Source of the DNA: Larix sibirica
Lineage: Eukaryota > Streptophyta > Pinopsida > Pinales > Pinaceae
Direction of reading: 5' to 3'
NCBI GenBank assembly: GCA_004151065.3
Contig: NWUY0300038788.1
Location: 2,227-18,922 of the forward strand
DNA length: 16,696 nucleotides
In this document: positions 1 through 8,158 of the stretch, piece after piece
Layout of the letters: every line of letters starts with the position of its first letter
Numbering within the stretch: position 1 is the stretch's first letter
The notes under the pieces: model-generated
The model's database searches: none
What the model was told of the DNA's origin: nothing
What the model saw: only the letters and a program-made list of their open reading frames with translations
Made by a program: the position numbers and the translations under genes

Positions 1-412
1 TAACACTGTAGATGGATTTAGAGACCCAATTCGTTCATAATGAAGATGATGGCATTGAATCATGAACTTGATGGTGTTGATCGATGTTAGACTCATTATA
101 ACAACAAAGTTTCTAGGTAAAATCTAATTTATTGTTATTCTAGCTATTTGCTTGTTCATTTCTATATTTTTCTAACATATATTTAATCAATTATATAAAA
201 TGAAACTAGAAAACATAACTACATTAATTAAAGATAATATAAGTGAATTAAATATTATTTAATATATATATATATATATTATCTATAATACATATAAATT
301 ATAATACGGAATAACTATATAATTTTAGTTTTAGATGTTATTTGTAATTATAATATAATATAATATGTACAAATTTAAAAAAAAAAATCAAAATACCTAA
401 CATGCCATCAAT
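1..412. other. AT-rich non-coding DNA
   Basis: No convincing coding frame, RNA gene or mobile-element domain is visible on either strand. The stretch is very AT-rich, with short A and T runs and a TA dinucleotide tract near 261-279. It is best read as intergenic or intronic plant DNA. Confidence 0.6.
261..279. repeat. (TA)n microsatellite
   Basis: About nine or ten consecutive AT dinucleotides form a simple-sequence tract in AT-rich surroundings. Such tracts usually vary in length between individuals. No function is implied. Confidence 0.85.
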
Positions 413-497
413 GGAGCATTGAATGCCCCTTCCAAAAACCATTTAAATTATCAAGGAGCATTGAACACCCCTTCCAAAAAACCATCTAAATTATTGG
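413..497. repeat. 42-bp tandem duplication
   Basis: Two head-to-tail units start at 413 and 455, each with the core GGAGCATTGAA followed by CCCCTTCCAAAAA and an ATTTAAATTAT-like tail. They differ at a few bases and by one A in the A run. They have no coding context. Confidence 0.85.
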
Positions 498-606
498 TCT
501 TCCTCATTACTTATAATTAATTTATCCCTCTTTAAATCAAATGGAGTAACTGTCTCGCTAGTTTAATCCAAGGATCCAATCCATTCATTGTAGATGCGAA
601 GTTATG

Positions 607-672
607 CACCCAAACAGTTGCTCCTATTTTCCTGCTTCACACCCAAATAGTTTCTCATGTCTTCCTGCTTCG
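607..672. repeat. 33-bp tandem duplication
   Basis: Two units start at 607 and 640. Each begins CACCCAAA, continues through AGTT and CTC, and ends in TCCTGCTTC. The units differ at several bases. This is a second independent short duplication within 200 bp of the 42-bp pair. Confidence 0.75.
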
Positions 673-2280
673 CGTTTCTTCCATTAATTCCATATTTTAT
701 CTTTATATGGAAATCCCCTATTTATTGGTCCCCAGACAAATCTTGAGAAATTATACAATAATCTGTACGAGTCCACATGGGTTTTGATAGCTTAGGTCAA
801 CAAACAGAGGGAATGAATAGATACCATGTGCCCTGTTTGTTAGAGGAAGGAATTTTTCCGAATACCTTCGCAATTTTTAATCCATCCAATAAAAAATCCA
901 TTACAACCAGAAGAAAAATGAAGATGAAGTTGCTTGTGCTATTGAGTTCAAATGTCAAGTGAATAGGCTCGAGGGATAAGTTATTTATATGGTGGTTGTA
1001 TTTGTTGTGAATTGGTATTTCAACGATGGTAGTCTTAGATCAACCGATCAAGAAACAAAAGTGTTACAATGTCCCATATCTGCAGGCTGTTGTGGATTCT
1101 CCCACTATGGAAGCGAAGGATCAGGAGGCCATGCTCTCAGAGGATGAGAAGGTGTGCAAGAGAAGAAACAAAGAAGAAAATCTACCATCTCTACAATTCT
1201 TACAGCATGATTAAGTTCTTCCTCTCTCAGAAAGATTCTCATCTCATGTCGGACCTAGAACAGTCGTATTTAGCTATGCTCAAAGATTCATATGGTATGT
1301 ATGTTGTTCTTAGCTCTCCAGACATGGTTTGATTTCAAGTTTTTTTATGCAATGGTGGGTTCTAACCCCTGACCTGCCCTGGCACTGTTGGCACCAAGGT
1401 TTTACTAAATTTAATACCTCCAATTTATATGGTTCATTAAACATTATTTTCACGTCCATTGATTCAAAACCATACTCAAATTATGCTAGAGTGTACCATT
1501 AATTCTTCGTTCAGGTAAAAAATGTTCAAAATTCTACGTGTTGTTTCTCTTTGTGGTGAAACCCTTGTTTGGAAAATGAAAATCAAACGCTTGCATGCAC
1601 CTGAGCAAATTATGAGAGGGCCTCTTTTCCAGGGTCTAAATGTGCCCTGAGAGATATTGCATCCAATATGGGACAGATTTTGCTATCCCATAGTGACTTC
1701 CCATACAATTCAAACTGTCATGCCATGCTAAACTAAAATAATTTCCCAAAGTGCTGGCCGAAATGAGCACACTAGAGGACAGAGGTTGGTGGGGCTTCCA
1801 ATCCAATTTTACATCTGGTATTAAGGCTAAGAACAAAGGGGCCAAACTTGCCTCCACTGTGATAATTTCTACCTAACTACAAAGACCCAGAAATCCAACA
1901 AGAAGGGTGGTCTGAAACACATAGCTACTTCACCAGAAAAAAATCGTGCCCAATTGATAGGGGATACTTGAAATTTCAACTTCCCAATGTGCTCATGCAA
2001 GGAATAACAAACAACACAATATTCCCATACAAACCAATTTCCATCTAGGCTATAGAGACCCAATGAACTATAGAGAGGGATTCCAACTTGAAAAATAGTC
2101 TCAGAGTTAATTTCAACGAGAAATCACGACCAAGTGACACATAATACTTGGAAGCCCAACAAACACTGGCAATCCTCTTCCACAACCAGAATCCTTGCAA
2201 CATAAGCTAATTAATTCCTGTGATTTTAAAATGATTTATGGGCAATAATTTCTTTCCCTTGTAAACTTCAATAAAAAAAG
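673..2280. other. unassigned region with only weak coding hints
   Basis: Short open frames occur at 1026-1214 and 1069-1332 on the plus strand and at 2063-1636 on the minus strand, but none matches a family I recognise. The 1026-1332 stretch would need a frameshift to read through. The minus-strand frames near 1636-2170 are open for about 60-100 codons with a stop and a frame change between them, and the opposite strand is also partly open there. This could be an old mobile-element remnant or chance. I assign no gene. Confidence 0.5.
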
Positions 2281-2941
2281 GCCAAAATGTTTTAGATGTG
2301 GGCATGTAAGGGTTTTCTTGCTTTCTTTCTTCTACTGATGAAATGACTTGGTATATTGGTTATTAAAACGTATTCTTGTTGGGTATAGAGAAAATAAGAT
2401 AAGAAATCGTGCACCAAAATATACGTTGTCTAAGATTGTGTTGGTGAATTGGATTGGAACCAAATGCTTGATTTCCAAACTTTCAAGAAACAAACATCTA
2501 TATTACTATATTGAATTCTCAATATTCCCAAGAAAAATATCTATCGAGAAAGATAAATATTACATATAGGTATCTTAGTCATTGAGTAACATCACTTGCC
2601 ATTATCCAATTTCAACTTGTGATATCGAAAATGAGTTGCAATGAAATTTATTTATATTTCAGTCATGTAATATGATATTGGGTGTGGAGAGGGGATTTGT
2701 TTGCTTATAAAAGACCTAAAGGATAATGATTCCTATTATTGTTCTGATTTTTTCAATGGGTAACCTCTAGTGTTACAACTAGTGATGCACCAATATAATT
2801 GTTTGATGACTCATACTATAACAAACTGCTTTAGTGGAGTCATGTACTAGGACTCAAGAGCAATGTAATAACAAAATAACAACAAAACTATTGCAAGCAT
2901 GGAATTGGTAACAAAATTTGTATTCATATATTAGTTTAATA
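2281..2941. other. AT-rich stretch upstream of the Gag relic, no gene
   Basis: There is a lone 73-codon frame at 2348-2569 with no recognisable domain and AT-driven composition. A TATAAAAG sequence lies at 2706-2713, about 240 bp before the Gag-like relic, where an LTR promoter could sit. I find no matching LTR copy downstream, so a promoter is not supported. Confidence 0.45.
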
Positions 2942-3480
2942 ATGATAAATAAGTCTAAATTTATATCATGGATTAGAATCCTTGAAGCATATTTTCAAAC
3001 AAATCAAAATATCACAGATCCTCAGAAAATCATGATAGTCAAGGTACATGTGAATGACTAGGCACTGACATGGTGGTATTCCCATGTACAGTTATTTATG
3101 ACTACTAATCAACCAATTATTTAGCAATAAAATAAATGTAAATAAATAGTAAGAAACAATTTATCGCCTTGGCTACAAAGAGGACATGTTGGTGCACTGA
3201 TTACATTATTGATAATCCGCAAGACAATCCACACAGCAATACTATGACCAGTTAAATAATTTGTTAATCAAGATCATGGTATGAGATCCTAAATAAATTC
3301 TCTGAATTAAGAATATCTTTGGCTTGTGTCTTCATCTTCAAATGGAGCTAGAGATTCTTAGTACTTACACTCACATAATTGGAGCAAGATTTTCAATTTG
3401 CATTGAATGTGGAAGCCAAAATACAAGGAACTTCTAGATCAAGTCAACAACTGTAACATCAATCATAGAAGGTCTTTGAA
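2942..3480 (+). pseudogene. gag: degenerate Ty3/gypsy-type Gag fragment
   Basis: The translation resembles the Retrotrans_gag domain found in plant Ty3/gypsy elements. In the frame of 2969 it reads FISWIRILEAYFQTNQNIT and then, after an in-frame TAG at 3059-3061, ALTWWYSH. This is the family's usual 'W...E.YF....' helix followed by 'A..WW'. From about 3159 the similarity continues in another frame with YRLGYKED, then QQYYDQLNN, and a final stretch near FGLCLHLQMELEI, which fits the C-terminal half of the domain. Many stops and at least one frameshift break it. I see no protease, reverse transcriptase, integrase or LTR pair, so this is an isolated relic of a structural protein that once packaged element RNA. 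Assignment to Gag is by pattern only. Copia origin is less likely but not excluded. Confidence 0.55.
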
Positions 3481-4000
3481 ACTCGTTCTTCATATTCCGC
3501 TCTTTCTAGGAAGAAAAACAACTAATAATTGAATCATTTGAAACTTAATATTCTGCAATCATTTGATTTTGCAAACTATTGCCATGTGGTGGCTAATGTA
3601 CTTCTGACCCCACTTGAGGTGTCCCATTTGTAGATCCTCAATGTCCTTAGCTTTTCTTGATGCCAATCACTTTAACATTTTCTTTTCTTACAACTTCTTT
3701 GTTGGATGGGATTTATGTTTGTTATGTTTTCATATAGACGCTTTGCATGTGACATCCTTGTGCCCCTTATATGTTGTTTCATGTAAATTTTTTTCACTTG
3801 TAGATGCTTCTAAAAGCTCCAATGTTCTCTTTTTCCAGGTCTACTACTGCGGCCCACCGCCTTCCTGTTTTACAAACTTGCACTTTGGGTCTTCACAATC
3901 TGCTTGTATACTTGCAAATTCTCTCTAGAGTATTTTTTATTGTATATTGTTTGTTTTTTGCATAATTTATTGAACTATTTATGTTTGTTGCTCACTTTTC
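3481..4000. other. T-rich unassigned DNA
   Basis: A 104-codon plus-strand frame at 3614-3928 is rich in F, C, L and S because the DNA is T-rich. It shows no domain, and I treat it as chance. Nothing else is supported. Confidence 0.5.
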
Positions 4001-4264
4001 CCGCTGATTACTTTAGCTTACACATTTTAATAAACTGAATTTAATGGCTTCCATCTTTTCTTTGCACTTCATTGGTTGTTATTTCTTTTATAAGGAAAAT
4101 AGGCTGTGTGAGATGATCTTTGCCGACTTTGCCCGCTGATTACTCTGGCTTACACATTTTACTATGTTGATTTTAATGGCTTTCATCTGTTCTTTGCACT
4201 TCATTGGATGGTATTTCTTTTCGATGGAAAATAGGCCATATGAGTTGATATTCTCATGCTCTTT
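4001..4264. repeat. 132-bp tandem duplication
   Basis: Two units start at 4001 and 4133 with CCGCTGATTACT. They run in parallel through GCTTACACATTTTA, ATGGCTT, TTTGCACTTCATTGG and GAAAATAGGC. By eye they are clearly homologous, with scattered substitutions. A minus-strand frame at 4318-4088 crosses the second unit and part of the first, but it looks like chance. Confidence 0.85.
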
Positions 4265-5321
4265 TTCAAACGTTTCTGCATTTTGAATGTGTTTTGCATC
4301 GTTGGTTCTGCTAATCATTCCTTCTCCTCGAAACCCACTTGATCTTTCTGTCAGCTGAGTTCTACATAGATTGGCTCATGGTCAAACATCTGATTGGCAT
4401 TTGTGAATATTAAAATTTTTGTGTTTCTTTAGGTTGCTAGCCATGCACATGATGTAATCCATTACTCTTAACTGGTCATGTGAACTGTTAGTGCTGGAAT
4501 CTGCTAATGGACTACTTCAAGAGCATGACCAACACATCTTAATCTCAAAGGAAAATGTTGATTGATTTGAATGGGTATTATGACTGCTTGTGTAAAAGGT
4601 CAAGACATTGATGCAAATAGAGAAAGCACAAGATTCTATAAATGACATGGATAACTGGATAAACCAAATATTATGTCAACAATGGTCAAGGATCGAAGCT
4701 TATTGATACACATGGAACTAAATGTTCACCCACACATAACATTAAACCACCATATCAAGAAAAGCATTCCTGACATAGAATCATGAATATGAATCATGGC
4801 ATGAGCATTCACAATAAAAACATTATAATGAAGGATTTCATGACCACAATCAATTTAAACAAAGCTGTGAAATATTCAGATTGAAAGACGGCCAGAACCT
4901 GGCTCAAAGCAAATACAACATCATGTTCAGATTACAGGTCTCCAAAAGAAATACAGAGCACGTTTGAGCCCTTCTAGATACAATTCTCAACCCTTTAAAG
5001 TCTTCCTCGGCCTCTCGGCTGGAACCCTTTTTAATTACAAACTAATGGAATATATAGAAATACAACATAAAATAGCTACTAACAATCTGGAGAAAATATC
5101 TAAAAATAAAAATGATTTGGGATAAGTTGTAAGAGATCTGGAATGCTGTGGTCGAATCGTTTAAATCTGGACCTTGTAATTTTGACTACTTATCTTGCTT
5201 GGAAAAAATAGACCCAGATTTTGATTCTTATCCACCAAATTTGAAGTTTGTTATTGATGCTGGTTTTATGCCTTAGAATCTAGGTCAACTTGAAGTTTGT
5301 TGAAAATGAGGAACTAATCCT
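4265..5321. other. no supported gene; may include 3' flank of the minus-strand gene
   Basis: I see no domain, RNA gene or repeat here. The right part, next to 5322, would be the 3' untranslated or downstream region of the minus-strand candidate gene if that gene is real. I found no clear plant polyadenylation signal for it. Confidence 0.45.
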
Positions 5322-6322
5322 CTAACGAGAATCTGAAAGTTTGCAACCAATGCCTTCTATTTCAGGAAACTTTACTATTAATTGACATTTGTTATTAATT
5401 TCCCTAGAATCGTGTAACAAAATCTGCTCCCTAATCCACGCAAATAAACTGTCCCTACTTCCGGATACTCTGCCACATCAAATCAAGATCTGTAATGCCC
5501 ATATAAATTGTCATTATAAGACAGCAGCAACGAGCCATCCTTCATGAAACCACTTCGCAGACAATATCCTTCAGCACTATACTCGAGCACGCCAACAATG
5601 TCTAACAGCCGAGGATTCCACTAAAAATTTCAGTTGAAAATATTGGTTTAAGGAGAGGAAGAAGTCCTTTAGCCATATTCAAAACCTCCAATAATTTGTT
5701 TGCAGAATCGATTTTGTTCTTCATAGCCATTTCTATAGTCTTTACATTCAGCTTTCTCATATGACTCTCAAGAAATTTGAGTACCCTTTCGAATGCTTCT
5801 CCTCCCTGGCACGCTGGTTATGACAGAAACTTAGATCACTGCTATTAATACATGAGCACTGGTGGAAAACCTGGACACCTAACATTCACACTTAACACTT
5901 CAATTCATCACTTGAAAACCTGCTTGCCGTCGGCGTTTAAGACTTAAAATTGTGTAAATATTGTAGACCGGTAAACTTCATTGTCAGCTCTCTTTTGGTG
6001 TCATCGTGGATGCTTTTACCCATTACACTTGACACAGTTGTGTATATGCTCTGCTCCACATGACATCCGGCTAGCGTTCCCCTGGGGAACCTCTCTACGT
6101 GCTTGTGGAAGTAATCAACAACTACTAGCACGTTCCTTTGTCACTTGAAATGACTTCGGTGCTGGAACATCAAACATTTAAGAACTGAGCGTTTAAAATC
6201 AATTTAAAACCTGATATGCTTTCATACATATGATGTGGCTTCTGCCAACATTTTCAATTGGTCTATTCCTTCCTTTGAGTCTGCTACCCCCTTCACGCAT
6301 CCATGGATGCCATCTACAGTGG
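5322..6322 (-). pseudogene. multi-exon minus-strand gene or pseudogene, family unknown
   Basis: Reading the minus strand, I see coding-like blocks with compatible splice phases. Exon i is 6322-6228 (31 codons plus 2 nt, includes VDGIHGCVKGV, donor GTATGA). Exon ii is 6101-5969 (44 codons plus 1 nt, includes VEQSIYTTVSSVMGK, acceptor after TTACTTCCACAAG). Exon iii starts at 5813 after TTTCTGTCATAACCAG and is open to a TAG at 5604-5602. It includes FERVLKFLESH and NKLLEVLNMAKGLLPLL, a lysine- and leucine-rich helical stretch. Coding-like sequence then continues in shifted frames: about 5625-5486 (includes LLDIVGVLEYSAEGY, ended by TGA at 5485-5483) and 5471-5322 (includes SLFAWIREQILLHD, ended by TAG at 5324-5322). 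The frame changes mean either a frameshifted pseudogene or missed short introns. I recognise no family and propose no function. The balanced amino-acid content and joined phases make coding origin likely, but intactness is doubtful. Confidence 0.45.
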
Positions 6323-6514
6323 CTGGCACAGTTCTTAATATTCAAACATCGCTATTACCTGGAACCATGACTTAGCAAGCTCGACAATTGGTCTATTCTT
6401 TCCTTTGAGTGTGCTACGCCCTTCACGCATGCATGGATGCCATCTACCGTGGCTGGCACAGTTCTTAACATTCAAACATCGCTATTACCTGGAACTATGA
6501 CTAAGCAAGCTCGA
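6255..6514. repeat. 130-bp tandem duplication covering part of an exon
   Basis: Two exact-length 130-bp units start with CAATTGGTCTATTC at 6255 and 6385 and both end GCAAGCTCGA. They differ at about a dozen positions by eye. On the minus strand each contains most of exon i of the candidate gene. The copy at 6385-6514 lacks the 3' end of the exon and its donor, because the breakpoint falls inside the exon. Its frame runs into a stop at the start of the next unit. Confidence 0.9.
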
Positions 6515-6814
6515 CTCTTGGCACCTGCACTCACATTAGCATTTGATGATTGATTGGGGCATTGGTTTTCATCAACATGAGAGCTGGATGGTTTGCCTTA
6601 ACACTTGGAAGCCCAGAGGCTCGGCTTGTGCATTTTGTTCTTTGTGTAATGGGAACATATCCCATATGCATAACCAGCAATATTTTTTATATGTTTATAT
6701 TAACCAATGGTTCCCTTGGCGCTTTGCGGGACAGGTCTGCTCCTTGTTGACTTGGCGTGCAATGAAGTATTAGTCTAAGTCTTAGAGAGTTTGCAATGTG
6801 GTTGTTGGGTGCTT
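6515..6814. other. unassigned stretch
   Basis: Two overlapping plus-strand frames (6543-6773 and 6550-6750) are open for 66-76 codons, but neither shows a known domain and they contradict each other. On the minus strand this would be upstream sequence or an intron of the candidate gene. Nothing firmer can be said. Confidence 0.45.
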
Positions 6815-7545
6815 GAAGGTTGAGCTCAGCACCCAAATGGTTTTTATTTTGTCAAAACGTTATTGGATGATGCTGATGATGACGGACTTAAAATCTGGGG
6901 TTGCGCTCAGCATCCAAATGGTATTTATTGTTGATGATGATGATGATCACTGACTTAAAGTCTGGAGTTGAGGCCAAATGGTTTTTATTTTGTCAAAACG
7001 CCATTTTATTTTGTCAAAACATTATTTAATGATGATGCTGATGATGAACTTAAAGTATGGGGTTGCGCTCAACACCCAAATGATTTTTATTTTGTAATAA
7101 ATCCAATAATGGAAGTTGCATTTTGACATGATCCTTGCTCTTGGGTGTTTTTACAGGTTTTGAAAAAATTCCTGGAGACGAAATCTAAAAAATGAAACCA
7201 GCTGATGAGTTTGGGATCAGACAAGATATTTTTCAACTTGCATTCCCTTCTAGTCATTTTTATTTGCTCATCCTTATCACAGCACTTCACCTTAGCAATT
7301 TAGTTGAAATATTGCTNAAGTTTTTATTTTTAATTTTTTTTTTAATAAAAACTATTAAAAAAAATAATAATATAAACTTAAGTCTAAAATAAAGGTAAAT
7401 AATAATATAAAAAGTTTTTATTTTTATTTTTATTTTTAATAAAAACTATTAAAAACTAAAATCAATATAAAATTTAAATATTCGACTTTAGGTTGACAGA
7501 CTTAAAGTTTGGAGTTGAGACCTGGGTTAGACACCTAATGATTTT
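6815..7545. repeat. GAT-rich minisatellite, interrupted
   Basis: Related units of unequal length (about 70-95 bp) begin near 6818, 6899, 6965 and 7061. Each opens GTTGAGCTCAGCACCCAAATGG or a variant, continues TTTTTATTTTGTCAAAACG, then a GATGATGCTGATGATGA tract, and ends GACTTAAAGTCTGG. The series stops at 7094, where an exon-bearing segment and AT-rich modules follow. It resumes at about 7496-7545 with GACTTAAAGTTTGGAGTTGAG and CACCTAATGATTTTTATTT. The array therefore appears split by later insertion or rearrangement. Confidence 0.8.
7095..7319 (+). pseudogene. degenerate copy of an exon-containing segment
   Basis: This 225-bp stretch matches 15574-15799 with about a dozen differences. It carries the acceptor TTTTTACAG at 7148-7156 and an exon-like part at 7157-7209. 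That part has lost one A in its A run and so reads into TGA. The splice donor GT of the other copy is TT here. The copy is therefore unlikely to be spliced or translated. The only ambiguous base of the window, N at 7317, lies two bases from the point where the match ends. Confidence 0.75.
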
Positions 7546-7608
7546 TATTTACCATACTAGAAAAAATCTAGTCTGAAATAAAGGCAAATAATAATATAAA
7601 AAGTTTAT
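7320..7608. repeat. AT-rich repeat modules (LINE target region)
   Basis: A module with AAGTTTTTATTTTTAAT, AATAAAAACTATTAAAAA and AAATATTCGACTTTAGG occurs in partial form at 7319-7378 and more fully at 7380-7490. It starts again at 7570 (AGTCTGAAATAAAGGCAAA), breaks off at 7608, and resumes at 14081 on the far side of the LINE. The module at 7380-7490 therefore works as an uninterrupted paralogue of the LINE target. Confidence 0.8.
7593..7608. repeat. 5' target-site duplication of the LINE
   Basis: AATATAAAAAGTTTAT ends where the repeat module breaks off and matches 14063-14080 on the far side of the A tail, apart from a few added bases. The exact edge is uncertain because the target is itself a simple AT-rich repeat. 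Confidence 0.65.
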
Positions 7609-7887
7609 GGTTTAGGATTATGAAGGTCTAAACTTGCAACCGAATGGTCATGAGAATTTGGATGAGGGTTTGATTTCCGCAGAGGAACCAGGGAGGGTTT
7701 GATGGGCCAGCTACGACATTGTTGGTCGTGGCATGTGGGTTGATGGTTTGTACATTACACCTCCTCTCTCACATGGCGGGGATGTCAGCTCAGTTTTCCT
7801 CTTGGTCTTATCTACCACCTTTCTGTGACCTGCTTTGGTTTTTATCCGTCAGTAGCGGCTATGTTTAAACCCTGGTCCCGGATTCCA

Positions 7888-7909
7888 GCTTGCCTCACTA
7901 GAGGCAAGC
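7888..7909. other. hairpin in 5' UTR unit 1
   Basis: A perfect 9-bp inverted repeat, GCTTGCCTC and GAGGCAAGC, is separated by the four-base loop ACTA. It could fold in the element RNA or as DNA. Confidence 0.85.
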
Positions 7910-7989
7910 CTAGTACAATCCAGGCTAAAAGAAGTGGGAACTAACGCTGTAAATTAGCGGCTGTGTTTAAACCTTGGTCCCGGATTCCA

Positions 7990-8011
7990 GCTTGCCTCAC
8001 TGGAGGCAAGC
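7990..8011. other. hairpin in 5' UTR unit 2
   Basis: The same 9-bp perfect stem occurs as in unit 1. The only difference across the 22 bases is in the loop, ACTG instead of ACTA. Confidence 0.85.
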
Positions 8012-8158
8012 CTAGTACCATCCAGGCTAAAAGAAGTTGGAACTAATGCCGTAAATTCAGGGTTTGCACATGCTTTTGGTTTTTTTATTTCCCTTTGTCT
8101 TAGGTTTCTCTCCCTTGGCAGAGTTGGGTTCTTCACGTGACGCTCCTTAGTCGTTTAC

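Larger units (their letters stand above)
7853..8056. repeat. two 102-bp tandem units in the LINE 5' UTR
   Basis: Units begin TAGCGGCTATGTTTAAACC at 7853 and TAGCGGCTGTGTTTAAACC at 7955 and end GTAAATTA or GTAAATTC. By eye they differ at fewer than ten positions. Tandem 5' UTR monomers with promoter activity are known from some animal L1 families. A similar role here is inference only. Confidence 0.9.
7609..8158 (+). other. LINE 5' UTR
   Basis: This non-coding leader of about 550 bp lies between the 5' target duplication and the ORF1 start. It includes two 102-bp tandem units with hairpins. In L1 elements the internal promoter lies in this part, but I see no specific promoter motif here. Short minus-strand frames in it (for example 8136-7954) are treated as chance. 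Confidence 0.7.

Noticed and set aside
1026-1332. two overlapping plus-strand frames that together might be a frameshifted gene
   Set aside because: There is no recognisable domain, and the frames could be open by chance.
1636-2063. two minus-strand frames in a row
   Set aside because: A stop and a frame change separate them, the residues are dominated by W, F, C and V, and the opposite strand is also partly open.
2280-2320. zinc-knuckle-like KCFRCGH
   Set aside because: The spacing of a CCHC knuckle is not met, and the frame stops shortly afterwards.
2706-2713. TATAAAAG as an LTR promoter for the Gag relic
   Set aside because: A single motif in AT-rich DNA; no LTR copy was found downstream.
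3614-3928. 104-codon plus-strand frame
   Set aside because: T-rich composition gives F, C, L and S; there is no domain, no start context and no splice support.
4088-4318. 76-codon minus-strand frame
   Set aside because: It runs across the tandem repeat and does not resemble any protein family.
6543-6773. two overlapping plus-strand frames
   Set aside because: They conflict with each other and show no domain.
6815-7094. CRISPR-like array
   Set aside because: Units are unequal, degenerate and GAT-rich, without constant repeats and unique spacers; it is a minisatellite in a eukaryotic context.
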